NCBI GenBank assembly: GCA_963556145.1
Contig: OY744473.1
Span: 1,550,001 to 1,614,000, forward strand
From: Hygrocybe punicea
Taxonomy: Eukaryota; Basidiomycota; Agaricomycetes; Agaricales; Hygrophoraceae
DNA length: 64,000 bases
Direction of reading: 5' to 3'
The notes beneath the pieces were generated by a model, which saw only the letters and a program-made list of their open reading frames with translations, had not been told where the DNA came from and searched no databases. Position numbers and translations under genes: made by a program. Position 1 is the stretch's first letter. Each line of letters opens with the position of its first letter. Shown here piece by piece: positions 12,391 to 23,449 of the stretch.

Positions 12391-13376
12391 GTTGACCCAC
12401 CCTGCCACCCTTGACCAGCAAGAGCTGTACCTGGGTCAACCTATCACCCCACATTTCCCCAGCAAGAGCTGTCTCTTGGGTTAACCTACCCCCCCAGCAA
12501 GCAACTGCGCTATGTGTACCTACCTTTTGCAACTATATCTGTGATTGGGTTAACCAAAACGACTGGGTCTACTGCCGGAGGCACCTCATCGGCCTCCGAA
12601 GACGATGAGAGAAGTTGTCGCCTTTTAGGACCTAACCAGAGCTGTTTTGCTTTTTCCAGAGTGCTGGAAAGGCGCTTTTTCGACGATTGGCATGTGCGCT
12701 TGTGGTTGGTGAAAGCACCGATCTGTCAGAATGATTGGCCGCACACACAAACTGACTCCATGTTCCTAAGTACTACTAGTGATTGGCAGGTTCTGGCAAA
12801 CTTCAAGAGCGTTAAGTACCAACATTCGAGTCATAAGTGACTGAATCAAGCTCACTACAGTCATTGCTCACAGATGGCCTAAGTTATAGTCATTTCTTAA
12901 TGATTAAAAACAACTAATTCTACGGTGTACATGATTAAAGGAGGCAAATACTATGACTATGATGTGAGTAGGCAAGAGGTGTTTAACTAATTGTTGTGCA
13001 TGACGTTCAAATGGGTGGTGCAAAAAATACGAGTTGAACCTTCAGCTCAAGTTTTTATTGCCAGGCTTGTTTAGGGCTGGCAGTTATGAGGCTGAGTCAT
13101 CCATCCTCATAAATCACATGAGATAGATAATTGTGACAATGCGATAATTCATTGTGACAATGCAAAGATTCAAAGAACATTCAAGTTCAAGTTGTTACTA
13201 GTAGGTGAAGGACTCGGAGGACATACTAGTAGGTTCAACTTGAATCAAGTTGTTGCTGGCACTTGCCAGTGGAGTAACTTGTCAGGCGGCTGGCAGTGGG
13301 CCACTGCGACTTGGACTCGGAGTTCAACTTCAACTTCAAGTTGTAGTTCAACTACTACTAGTAGTAATCACAAGCC

Positions 13377-15742
13377 ATGACCCTCACCGAACTTGAACAC
13401 AGTGAACTTGAACTTGACTTGGACTCGGAGGAGCCTCAGGCGAGTCGTGACCCCAAACCCAGGCCCGTGCAGCCGATGTCTCTCCTGGCCTGCGATTCAG
13501 AACTTCACGTTGAGCTCCGCACAATCATTATGCTGCTCACCCTGGTTACAGCCATGAACAACCGTAATGGTCATTCGACATTCAAGCTGAAGGTGCAGGA
13601 GGAAAACTACTATGGTCCCCTTGAATATGAGCGACAAACACCTCTGGGTCTCGCACTCAATGCTGCTGCTGCCATCCTTGTGCGAAACAAGGGGAATGTT
13701 GCAGTAGCAAGCCTTGGGCTATCACCATCACAGGCCTCCGAGCCAGCTCAGCCTCCACATCTATTAGTCATACAGGACAAACTTGAACCACTAGCCAGCA
13801 TCCTTGGTTTTCCGAATCCTGACATGAGAGATAGGTATTTCGAGCCCACCCGAGCCTATCCGTGTGTGTTTGGATCGGGAATGTCTCATTTGCCCTCGCT
13901 CTGTGAGAACCAATGGTATGGCCTGCAGTTGAGGTAAAGTCACTCGTATTCAATGATCATTCAGAAATTATCATTCACACCACGCATCAGACAGGATCCA
14001 TTTAAGAACCACGTAGCTACCGTTGCTGATTACTTCAACACGTTCCGGATGGCATCAATTGAGGAGAGGAAGCAACTCATTAACAATTTCGACTGCTACC
14101 TTGTCGCATCCTGCTGGAGGAAGATGCTTCAGAGGATTGACCATTGGTCATCACGTGGATTTATCCAGATCCTTGGGGAGATTACAGAGCCGGTGGTGCT
14201 AAACTCGTACAAGCACTATGATCAGGAGCAACCCCACAGGCAGGATACGGTTCTTGGGGAAACATTGCTGAGTATGAGTGATGATGATATTCGGGAGGTT
14301 ATGGGGCATTATCCTGATGCAGGTTCACGGGTGTTGCAGCTCACCAAGTTACGGGCTGCATTCCACAATGTGTTGCGGATGAAGTTGGAAGGGGCAACCG
14401 TGTACAATGAAGACATGTGTGTAGAATTTCACCAGTTCCTCATTGCCCTACTTCTTGGCTACCGGAAGGCGCTCGCGGTCTTTCATCAAGCAATGACTGA
14501 TGCAGGGAATGGGAAGGGTCAAGGTGTTGATACAGACACCGCGAAAGAGGAGATGAGAGAGGGGGCGACCAAGAACGCCGTGGACGGGACCGAGAGTCAT
14601 TTGTCCCACAGTGCCATGATAGTGTGCCGTTTTTCTTACTTGCTGTGGCGCATTGCATACTCCCAAGTGCTCCAAAACCATTTGGCCATGTTGGACGCTG
14701 GGAGGCTCCTCAGCCTCCCCCTAGATTCTCCTTCGATGAGGAGCCGATATTCAGATTACATTGAGGCTACTTCACCACAGAAACCCCACGTGTGTGACAG
14801 CCGCCTTCCGTGTGGAGACGTGGACGGAGATGAGGACATAGAGGCAGAGTTACAACATCTGCGACGGGACTCGCAGGAACCGGTTTCCCTGATCCTGCAA
14901 TGGATACGCCTCCAAGCTCGTCACTTCGCCGCTCTCAGAATGTTGTCTATATCCAGTACCCGTGGGGCCGACGATATCATCATGTCCCCCCTTGCTGTAA
15001 GGAGTCCTCGCTCCCCCAATGCTTCGTCTTTCTTACTGGAGCCATGGGAAGTCACAATAAACAAACTCACAGAACAACCGAACCTGGCAGGCGTAGCTCA
15101 GTTCTCTGCGGATTTTCAATCATTCGATGCTCAGTCAGCTATCAAGTTACTTCAGCAGCGACATGATGATGGCAAACTTGACACAAAACAGTGCCACATC
15201 TGGGACAAGCTTTCCTCCCGAGCCCCACAGTGCCTTGGTAACTTTCATTGTGAGGCAGTATTGGCATCCCTTATGAAATACGCCCAAGATGATAACTGCA
15301 AAGACGTCATGTCACCTGATATGAAGAAAGTTGTTGAGGTACGGCTCTTAGTAATTTCCATTTTCATTGCATACTTAATTGTTGGTAGAGTTTGGATCAA
15401 AACCTCATTACTGTATCAGGACTCTGCTGTCCTGTTTGTTGGGACCTTCTTGATGTTTTAAGGGCAGGGTCTGTGGATTTCCAGGTTTATGCCCGTCATG
15501 CAACTCTTCTTCCTGTGGAGTTACCATCATGGCTTCCCTCTGAATTGCTGTGGGGTATGGTTTTGAGATACAGGCTCTATCTACGTTGTGAACTGACACT
15601 GTTGATAGCAAGAGAGTCTGAGGCCAAGGTTTTCCAGGCTAGCATTCAGAGTTTCTCTCAAAATGATCACCCTGCTGATAACACTCCGTCCCGTGGATTA
15701 TTCATCCTGGAGACCATAGGGCTGGCATGGGTCTGGAGATAA
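13377..15742 (+). CDS. OTT_1508-like deaminase candidate, copy A
   Basis: Three exons: 13377-13933, 13991-15338 and 15389-15742, joined by 57- and 50-bp introns, giving about 752 residues. The first about 30 residues are Glu/Leu-rich; an internal Met about 35 residues in aligns better with the start of copy B. The C-terminal part has FHCEAVLASL (an HxE motif) and, after the last intron, ITVSGLCCPVCWDLL (CxxC), then LPVELPSWLPSE. HxE plus CxxC is the zinc-site layout of the cytidine deaminase superfamily and resembles the fungal OTT_1508-like expansion. Substrate is unknown. It faces copy B (19438-21619, minus) tail to tail, and all splice sites keep the frame. The deaminase assignment rests on motifs only; a lineage-specific hypothetical protein is the alternative. 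Confidence 0.6.
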
Positions 15743-16390
15743 TAAACTGCTACCACTTGCATGACTGCTGTGTACTAGCCTGAGTATGTCTATTTTATTT
15801 AAACTTGTTGTATGACTGCCAGTGATTTGGACTTGGGCTGGGACTGGGACTGATGTTTTATTTTGTTTATGGTACTTCAAGTTGAAATTTAAAACCCTTC
15901 GCGCTCCTTCACTGGCAAGTCCTCGTACTACTACCAGTAGCACTACCAGCGTGACTTTCACTAGTTGGCAATTGTTTCCGAACAATTAGAACTTCAACTT
16001 CAAGCAATTGTCGCTACTCACCTTTTCCAGTTCGACCCCCTTTTTTTGACCTCCAGATCTTGAAGTTCGACTGAACTTCAACTTAGTCTTACAGAACCGT
16101 CTTAGCTCAGATTTGCCGAAAATTGATTCCATTTTTTTTCACTGTTTTGGGGAGCTCGGCAGTACAATAATATAATACACAATTTAATCCTTTGAAATAC
16201 CATTTTTGTATTGTTTCGGATCTTTCTGCTGCTGTCCCTGTCCGAACGCAACAGCAAGCTCGACTTTCTCAGTATCCTGCCGTCTTTTCAAATGGCATTT
16301 TATATATATCATAAATTTATTCTTCTAGATACTGTACATAGCGTAATATACATGAAAATATGCAAAGAAAAAAGAGGAAAAGGAAAGAAA
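15743..16390. other. Intergenic, no gene seen
   Basis: A mixed-composition spacer downstream of copy A. It has short CTTCAA/AGTTGA repeats around 15880-16080, also seen upstream of copy A (about 13170-13380), and an A/T-rich stretch at 16120-16390. I see no coding exon here. Confidence 0.5.
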
Positions 16391-17060
16391 AAATAGTGGG
16401 ATATATGGGGTGCCGCCGATGCATTATGGGGTGCTCACCTTCACAGAAGTGTTGCACTTGGTCTACCTTTGATGGGGAAGGGCGCTAGAGGGTGACCGAT
16501 GGGAGGGATGAGTGCTGGGGGGGAGGTGGCAATGGATGGCGGGGAAGGGGCATGGAAGCGTGGTGGATGGTGGAAAAAGCAGGGATGATGGAGGGTTCCC
16601 GGCCCCGAACGAGTGGCAGGAAGCGGTCAGTATGTGGGGGAAAAACCAGGAGGGAGTGGGAACTTACCTGCACCATTAAGGCCCCCAGGGTCCTCCCTGC
16701 ATTCCATCGTCCAAAAAGACAACGGAGACGTCGTCCATGACGTCCCCATCGTCCCTGTTGTGGTTGTTGCCGTCCAAATCTGGCCCGCTGTCAACTGCAT
16801 GAGGATGATGGTACCGACGGTATCTTGATGACGATGACGACGACGATGGGATCGCTGTGGACAACCCTCCACATTTCCTGCATCTCCTTCATCACTGTGC
16901 GCTCGGGCCGCCGCCGCCGGTTCACTTCTCATCCTTTACCTCGACTCCTACCTCATAAATCGTGTCTCCCACCCTTCATCGCCGCCAAATGGCTAAAGCT
17001 ACATCTAAGGTGAGAATTTTTGTTGTATTAATATATCTATTCAATAATCCTCTAGTACAC
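16390..17060 (-). other. Low-complexity sequence, possible decayed gene
   Basis: G-rich on plus (GGGATGG-type runs), followed by CGTC/GACG triplet repeats at about 16720-16860. On minus the segment reads as an Asp/Asn/His-rich low-complexity protein like the other low-complexity genes in the window, but with no convincing start or splice sites. On plus, ATG at 16989 opens a short exon (MAKATSK) before GTGAGA. An exon beginning YTPSARRAITMSV follows after the CTCTAG acceptor at about 17055. This could be the first two exons of an unknown gene, with no continuation found. Confidence 0.25.
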
Positions 17061-17099
17061 ACCGTCGGCTCGACGTGCAATCACTATGTCCGTCACTCG

Positions 17100-18060
17100 T
17101 CGTTCTGCCGTCGACGATCGCTTCTTGGTGGGTGATTGAAACCTTCCGATACGCGTGTGCTGACGTCGAGGGTGTAGATGCGGGTTCTTGGTGGCTTCGG
17201 AACTATATAAAGAAATAATAAAGATCCTAACCAGTGGGTGTCAGCGTAGAAGTGACTGGATAAATCAGTGTCGGGAATAGTAGTAAAATGAAGGGAATGT
17301 TAGTAAAAGTAAAGCCGCCGCGTAAAACTGGACTAATAACGACAAATCCGGCAATGAACAGAGTGAAAATGGACAAATAATAAAGAACCCGACAATGCCG
17401 ACGATGTCGGGTACAGCAGGTCGGGTCAGGTCGGGTCGGAAACGATGAACAAATATATGGGAAATAGCGATAAAGACGACGAGGTGAAGTATAAAAGCTA
17501 AGGGTCTACGAGGATGAGCATTTGAAGTGATTAAAATGATTCTGACTATGAGGGAAACGGGGACTAAGGGTATCTTTTTTTTGTACGGTCGTCAGGGACC
17601 ATTTTTATAGTACATGCGTGTGTAGCTACTTTCGGACATGTCTACTTCGGCCGATGGTAAGCTACAAAGAAAGGTTGGAATGTGGATGTGGAAAGGGGGG
17701 TTGCAAAGCGACAAAGACAGGAAATGGAGGGGAAAACGAATATGCAAGGAAAAAGATCTAGAAAGTCCTACATATCTCCGAAAGGACGAGGGGATGCATA
17801 AATAAGGTAAATCCGAAGTCGGGGATTGAGTCCGAAGAGATCCATCTCCTGGAATTGGAACTCCGAGGCGTTTGAGGCTGCTGGATTTAGCCCAAAAGCG
17901 GCCGTCACAAAGTGGCATGTGTCGGGTTACATCGGTCACGTCGGGTCACGTCACGTCACGTCACGTCGGGTTACGTCGGGTTTGAATGCAAGTCGAATGG
18001 CGGCATCGGGTTGGTCCAGATTCGTGATATATCAATGATACGGACTCAGAGGGACGTCAA
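17100..18060. other. Intergenic, GTCGGGT-rich
   Basis: No gene recognised. Short GTCGGGTC/A and GTCACGTCACGTC repeats occur at about 17405-17440 and 17930-17985. The remainder is unremarkable. Confidence 0.45.
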
Positions 18061-18561
18061 CCCTCTACAACGGTGACAGCGAGGACAGTCCGTCCGAGTC
18101 CGCTACGGTACTGCATGGCAAACCGGGACTTACGTCCAGGCCGTGAATCGGGTGAGTTTTTTGTACAGTAGCTAAATCTGATGCTCATTCTGCACAAGGG
18201 CAACCACCACGTCCGCATTCGTATTGAGAGTCTTGGTGAAATCATCGTTGATGTTTCACGGTATGATGTGAAGAACCTTGAATAATACTGATGTGTGAGG
18301 CTGTTGATGAAACACCTTTTATATCATCAATCTGCAAACAGTAACATTGAACTTATTGTATGTAAATCCAGCCCCGACAGGGCTGTTCAGACTGAGAAAG
18401 CTGAGCTAAGGGTTGGGGGGAGCCGAGCGCTAGCTCAGACCTGTATGCAAAGGATGGTCAATCTCTCGACTCCAAAAGCTGTGCTCGAGCAGCATATAGA
18501 AGATACGGCCAAGCCTGAACAAGGGTTTGATGACGTCTGGGGTGTATTCACCGACTTTTAG
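18060..18561 (+). other. Unrecognised short coding-like segments
   Basis: One reading gives SVRVRYGTAWQTGTYVQAV, then after a possible intron GNHHVRIRIESLGEIIVDVS, ending before 18290. A second, 18295-18561, encodes 88 residues ending AVLEQHIEDTAKPEQGFDDV and a stop. Composition is protein-like but I recognise no family. They may be exon scraps carried in with the neighbouring glycyl-tRNA synthetase fragment. Confidence 0.2.
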
Positions 18562-18599
18562 GTTAAGTAGGCAAGCGGGCAACAGAGAATGCTAAAGAG

Positions 18600-19135
18600 G
18601 AACTTACTAGACTGCTGGTACATTTTCTGTTCAAGAGTCACGGTTTTTACCGTCAGCTCGAAACCCCTCCCATCAGCAGAGGGTAATGATAGCCGCACTA
18701 ACAATGAGAACATGAGCGCATGGCCACAGAAGGGGTAAGTGCCCATACCCTTGAGAGATATTTCTCTTGAGTTGAGCCTCATTCATTTCCCCAACGATAC
18801 TTCGCACCACGCTCGAGTCTTTTCCGTGCGTTTGCCTCAAGACTTTTTTGTTGAACTCAGCCACTACCTTTTCCGTGACAATCGGTTCCTTCAACGCCTC
18901 CCACACAACCAATGAATGTCCAGTCTTTGCGAAAGCACCATCAAATCATAAGCAGCCCGGTCCGCACAGCCGACACACTCCGTCCACCCAGACAAATTGG
19001 GTATCTCGGAATCCCAACAATCAGTCGCATCGTGGGCCTTTTCATTTGCCACATGCTGTCGGAACCAGAGGCGCTCTGGATTGATGCCGATCTTGGTAAG
19101 GAATTGGAAGATATGAATACATAGCATGATCAGAA
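18600..19135 (-). pseudogene. Glycyl-tRNA synthetase fragment
   Basis: On minus from about 19135 the reading is FLTKIGINPERLWFRQHVAN, then a block with CWDSEIPNLSGWTECVGCAD and RAAYDL. This is the signature eukaryotic GlyRS segment (RFRQHM.NE.AHYA.DCWD, GWxECVGxADR). After a frameshift near 18925 it continues HSLVVWEALKEPIVTEKVV and SIVGEMNEAQLKRNIS. After a break, GFELTVKTVTLEQKMYQQSS matches the stretch before the C-terminal core. About 160 residues of a roughly 650-residue enzyme remain, with neither catalytic ends nor anticodon domain. It is a captured host-gene piece, not a working enzyme. It lies between the two deaminase-like genes. Confidence 0.75.
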
Positions 19136-19437
19136 GTACTGAAGAAAACTCACAATTGGAGTATTTACTCAAATCGTCCCTAAGTCGGCCGCATTCGACG
19201 GAGGAATAGAAGACACATGTTGGTTAGCAGGTACAATACAAACTCACGGCGTCATTCCTGGTCCGTCAGTATTTATCAACAAAATCTTACTGAACAAATG
19301 GTTTATAGCTAAGATCGTACGGATTGATGAGTTTTGCGACATACAAAAAAAAAAAAGATGAGTTATGACGTACTACAATTACTACAGGGGAGAGAGACCA
19401 GAATCACTTCAAACTAAGCATGTGGGCTATGTATAAC
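19136..19437. other. Intergenic, nothing seen
   Basis: About 300 bp between the GlyRS fragment and the stop of copy B. It has one 12-A run near 19347 and no coding signal. Confidence 0.5.
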
Positions 19438-21619
19438 TCAACTACTGTCAGGGTGGCTATCCTGGCTAGAGATACTGAAGTCACTTTGCCATGAAGGATA
19501 TCGTTGATGCCCCAGCACCACCACCGACGGCTCAGTCTGTTGCACCATGAAAGTAACAAGCTCTCGACGCAAATATACCTTATATCGGTGAATTACAGCC
19601 AACAGCACTTTTGTAGGAAGCCATGATGGCAATTCCACGATAAACACTGTCGGGTGACGTCCACAAACCTGGAATTTCCGTGTTCCTTCCCTTAGCAGTT
19701 GGAGAAGGTCCCAACAAAGGGAACAACAGAGTTTTGAGACAGTGATGTCGTCTTGAATCAAAATCTGTGCAAAGAAGTCAGTTGACAAAGAAAAATGAAC
19801 TTGACTCCATAATACCTCGACCAGGGCCTTCAGTTCAGCTGAAACCAAGAACTCACTATTGGACTTCATAGCATCCTCGACGTAATCCAAAAGGGCCGCT
19901 AATGCTATCTCACAATGCAAGTTACCTAGACAATGGGGAGATGGGGAAAGGAGCTGCTTCCATATGCGACTGTGTCGCCAATTTTGAGTAGCCACGGAAT
20001 CCTTTCTAAGTAGGGCAATTGCTGCCAGAGCGTCGAATGGTGCAAGGTCACTCAGTAACTGAATGACACCTGCTGGAATCGCTAGATCGACGAGTTTATT
20101 GACGGTAGCTTCCCATGGCTCCAGTATGGAAGGAGGGGCGTTGGAAGTTTGGGGGCTCCTCACAGCCAGGAGAGGAATGGTGATGTCGACGACTCTGGGG
20201 CTGATACTGAAATTAGAAAAAATCTTCAGACTGGCGAAATGGCTAGTTTGGAGTCGCATCCATCGTATATACTGCAATACCGTGTTTTGTGTCCCCTCTT
20301 GCATAGGCTGTAACTCCACATCCTCCACATCATCGCCATCATCCCCACCATCATCCCCACCAGATACGAAGGCTGAATATTGCTTCCTTGTCGAAGGCGT
20401 GTTCACCGGGATGCTGAGTACACCTAGACCGTCCAAATTCGTCAGGTGATCCTTGACCGCTTGGGAGTCCGACACGTTCCAAAGTACGTAAGAAAAACGA
20501 TAAACGGCAATGGCATGGTTGGTCAATTGGTCTGCAGCCTCATCTACGGTGTTGCCGGTTGTTGTCTTCTTCTTCTTCTTCTTCACACTCGTTAGTGAAT
20601 GGAAGGCTTTGAGCGAATTCCAGTAGCCAAGAAGTAGGGCAATGAGAAACTGGTGAAATTCTACACATGTGTCTTCATTGTACACGGTTGCCCCTTCCAA
20701 CTTCATCTGCAACACATTGTGGGACGCAGCCCGTAACTTGGTGAGCCGCAACACCCGTGAACCTGCATCAGGATAATGCCCCATAACCTTCCGAATATCA
20801 TCATCACTCATACTCAGCAATGTTTCCCCAAGAGCCGAATCCTGCCTGTGGGGTTGCTCCTGATCATAGTGCTTGTACGAGTTTAGCACCATCGGTTCTG
20901 TAACTTTCTCCCCAAGGATCTGGATAAATCCACGCGATGACCAATTTCTGATCCTTTGATACATCTTCCTCCAACAGGATGTAATCAGGTAGCAGTGGAA
21001 GGTATCCAGGAGTGACTTACGCTCCTCGCTCGAGGCCATCCGCAATGTGTTGAAATAATCAGCCACCGTAGCGATGTGGTTCTCAAATGGATCCTGTCTG
21101 ACGTATGGTATAAATGATAATTTATGAATTAAAGCTAGAAGACTAGCGACTTTACCTTAAGTGCAGGCCATACCATTTGTTCTCACGAATCGAGGGCAAA
21201 TGAGATACTCCTGATTTAACGAGCACGTACTGATGGCCAACGTCCTGAGGGAGAAAATATGTATCGTTTCTGTCGGGGTTGGGGATGACAACGAAACCCG
21301 TGAATTTCATGGATGTGAAATCGGAACAAATTTCCTGCGAGGGATACTGAGGGTGGGCAGAGGCCTCGGAGTCAGATGACCCTGGCGTCCCGAGGCCTGC
21401 TATTGCTATGACATCGATGTCTCTCACAAGGATGGCGGTCAGAGCATTAAGTGCCAGTTTGTGAGGTCGTCCAGATTCCAGGGCGCTGTAGTCGTTATCG
21501 TCCAGCCCAGGGTTGTTGAATGTTGGATATCCACCATGGTTGATGGAAGTAAGCAGGGTGAATAGAAGATGTATGGTACGGAACTCAGCATGGAGTGGAT
21601 CGGCGTCGTGAGTCGGCAT
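19438..21619 (-). CDS. OTT_1508-like deaminase candidate, copy B
   Basis: Minus-strand paralogue of copy A. Exons 21619-21156, 21097-19816 and 19764-19438 give about 690 residues. The last intron (51 bp) has no stop and is a multiple of three, so it could be retained. N-terminal blocks shared with A include SGVSHLPSIRENKWYGLHLR, VADYFNTLRMASSEERK and YKHYDQEQPHRQDSALGETL. The C-terminal part has LHCEIALAALLDYVED (HxE) and ITVSKLCCSLCWDLL (CxxC), then FIVELPSWLPTKVLL. A K-rich run lies mid-protein (about 20565-20585). No internal stop breaks the model. Function is inferred from the zinc-binding layout only. Both copies are open and spliced alike, which argues for selection or a recent duplication; the sequences have clearly diverged. 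Confidence 0.6.
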
Positions 21620-21989
21620 GACTTGCGGATGATCGCTGGGCGATCAACGGGTGATCGATGGGTGACCGGAAGTTAAATTGTTGGAGATTGGTCAGCAAAC
21701 CTATGAATATTGATAGTAAGTTTATTACTTCCATCCGAACAAACCATTCTTTGTCATCACCACTTGCCAGATATTGCTAATCTCCCTCCATTTGGTGCAA
21801 CTAGTCTCGTCCCCCGATCGGATTGTCAAATATTTTTGTCATGGTGTGGCTCAGAAGTCCTGACATGACTGTGACAGCCAATAGCTTTGCTAGTTGATAA
21901 AAGAGCTTTCTCGATATGTACTTCAATACAGCGGGTGTAGATAAGGTATTAATATCGCATAGATAACTTGCCTTATCTTTCCAAAGTCA
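21620..21989. other. Intergenic / 5' side of copy B
   Basis: Upstream region of copy B. A short GTGATCGATGGGTGACCGG-like direct repeat lies at 21630-21670. About 21735-21800 resembles the Plavaka stretch at about 4720-4770 (CCATTCTTTGTCATCACCACTTG), so a scrap of Plavaka seems to lie here. Confidence 0.45.
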
Positions 21990-22830
21990 TTCCCGCTCCC
22001 CCTCCCTTCGGGACACCCTTTGTGGGTTGAAGCCCTCTCGGAGCCCTCAGACTGCCCCTGTATCGATAATGGACTGATCCCTCACAAACACGTCCCCAAC
22101 GTGAGTCTGTCTCGGATCCGCAGACACAATCTTGCCAAGAGTTCCTGGACCGATTGTTACCAAAATTGACCACGTACGTCCTCTTCATGTCGAAACAGAG
22201 AGATTGCTGCACGTCAGAAAAAATATGAGGTGGTAACGTTGCAGACACAGCTAGGAAAGGGACTGAGACAGGGAAAAGCGATCGTAGCTTGCGGAGCTCA
22301 GAGAATTTCTTGCAGAACTTGTCACCCCAGTAGGGGATACATCGAAGACAGTACTGACAAATCTTTTCGTGAAGTCGGGTGATCGGAACTGTGAAGAGAA
22401 TTTTGGATGTTCGAGACACATCTCCGGAGACGATATAAGGACTTGAAATTGGTTGTTCTGGATGTCCTGAAGGTTGAATGTCAGTACTAGGAAAAAAACA
22501 CCTGATCGGGATGCACTTTGTGAAGCTGAGTATTATCAATGTTGGCATTGCGGTAAGGCCCATTTCCCGGAACATTGGGCCTGGGTACAATTGTTACATG
22601 CTAACACACCGGGGAGGATTCGGAAACTTACTTGTTCCACCTCCAGCTCATTTAAAGGGGAAATAATCAAGATCTTTTGGTTTTGGTCTCCTCCAAAAGC
22701 AGGGGCATGATGAATTGCATCATTTTGCCGGCGCCTGTCCCTGCCATCACGATACAGCTAAGTCCAAGTAAAATTGCTTCGGTAACGTCTATCTGCCATT
22801 CGTGAGGAATTTTTCTGCTGTCATACCCCA
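21990..22830 (-). pseudogene. RecQ-type DEAD/H helicase fragment
   Basis: On minus from about 22820: WQIDVTEAILLGL, then a Walker A-like AGTGAGKMMQFIMPLLLEE, ILIISPLNELEVEQ, a short intron, MFREMGLTAM, WGDKFCKKFSELRKLRS and PFLAVSATLPPHIFSDVQ, then a trace of the next block. These are the N-terminal helicase motifs (I, Ia, around II, III) of the RecQ-like helicases common beside transposons in Agaricomycetes. The DEAH box is lost to frameshifts, one base is missing after the intron, and the C-terminal RecA lobe is absent. It is a broken remnant. It lies upstream of copy B, between that gene and the inverted Plavaka copy. Confidence 0.75.
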
Positions 22831-23449
22831 TCCCCAAATGCCCTTTTTATTCCTTCTGCCCTCCCTTCATGGATTCGGAGGGTGGAACACATTCCATCCT
22901 TCAGATGGAATGTTCTGCCGCCTTTCTTACCCGAAAATACAACTCGGAAGTGACGCGCAATGTCATCGTCGACAAATTCAGGCAAGTTTGCCCTGCTATT
23001 TTGCAAGTTATCTTGTTACATAATCCTTATCTACACCCACTGTAGTGAAGTACACCTGACTATCGAGGGAGGAGCACTGGAAGAAATTTTGACACTCCGC
23101 CCCAACATCTCGGTCCAACCTCATAGTCATGGCTTGTGAGACTAGTCACCAATGGCAGCAGGCTCGATGTCACGATCTCCCGCATTTGCCATTCTAATAT
23201 TAATACCAATAGCCCACTGGCACAGAATTCAACAATGAGTTAGATGAACCACACCTGCTCACCACAAGCCGGAATATGCTCGTTGTCACAGTCACAGTCA
23301 CAGGAGAGCAGTAGAGAAACATTTTGCCAGAAAGAACTCCAATTCAACGTTCAACTTTGTTATAAAGCAATTGCTGTTAAGGGCAGGCATCTGAACAGTC
23401 TGAGTTTAAACTATACATAGTTACATCACATGACTTTGTGTCGATGTCC
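22831..23449. other. Intergenic, nothing convincing
   Basis: Contains a short imperfect inverted repeat (CATTCCATC...GATGGAATG) near 22890-22912. I see no gene up to the Plavaka boundary at 23450. Confidence 0.45.

Larger units (their letters stand above)
5425..12573. mobile_element. 7.1-kb palindromic foldback element
   Basis: The ends are AGTAGACCCAGTCG...CGACTGGGTCTACT, and the outer 140 bp of the two arms differ at about two positions. The flanks carry a perfect 9-bp duplication, GCCGGAGGC, at 5416-5424 and 12574-12582. The related uninterrupted Plavaka copy near 23790 shows the empty site. Arms 5425-7440 and 10740-12573 are inverted copies built of 34-bp repeats; the left arm is about 180 bp (about five units) longer. 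Further in, the arms continue as diverged inverted copies (about 7500-8940 and 9590-10740) around a roughly 640-bp centre. No transposase is visible, so it looks non-autonomous. A 9-bp duplication with long inverted repeats resembles Mutator-like or foldback elements; the superfamily is inferred. Confidence 0.9.
895..12761 (-). pseudogene. Plavaka transposase, interrupted
   Basis: Reading on minus from an ATG at 12761, the N-terminus has a C2H2-like finger (CVCGQSF...TNHKRTC), broken by one TGA, then the motif LGPKRRQLLSSSSEADEVPP. After the 7.1-kb insertion the reading resumes at about 5415, with an acidic exon and a proline-rich stretch. Blocks typical of Plavaka follow: the WKHTPVTIEVPYQL/YHRSLVSVIREKLSDS region (about 4720-4550), NWQPGEVPRPVRVQGELY (about 4500), LMFWSDVTHLMSFGDAKVW (about 4330), the HALGDYTATIRRYGTTDSYS block (about 2750-2690), and the C-terminal FKNDRIYHHHLARFNYTTYD and RFADRDMTMRCHWGLAIGH blocks (about 1740 and 1210). 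It ends in an acidic tail with its stop at 895. Introns are short. The 370-bp MITE sits before the C-terminal third. Function by family: cut-and-paste transposase. It cannot be expressed intact here. Confidence 0.82.
1..13101 (-). mobile_element. Plavaka-type DNA transposon, split by two insertions
   Basis: The element runs from beyond the left edge to about 13101, where its similarity to the inverted copy at 23450-25160 stops. Both copies share the outer about 500 bp at the 5' side and about 1.2 kb at the 3' side. The coding strand is minus. The sequence resumes cleanly on both sides of the foreign DNA at 1965-2334 and 5425-12573, each bounded by a perfect target duplication, so it was one element before those hits. 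Plavaka is a CACTA/EnSpm-like superfamily described from mushroom-forming fungi. I did not find its terminal inverted repeats, and the 3' end lies outside the window. The 5' boundary is inferred from where the two copies diverge. Confidence 0.75.
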
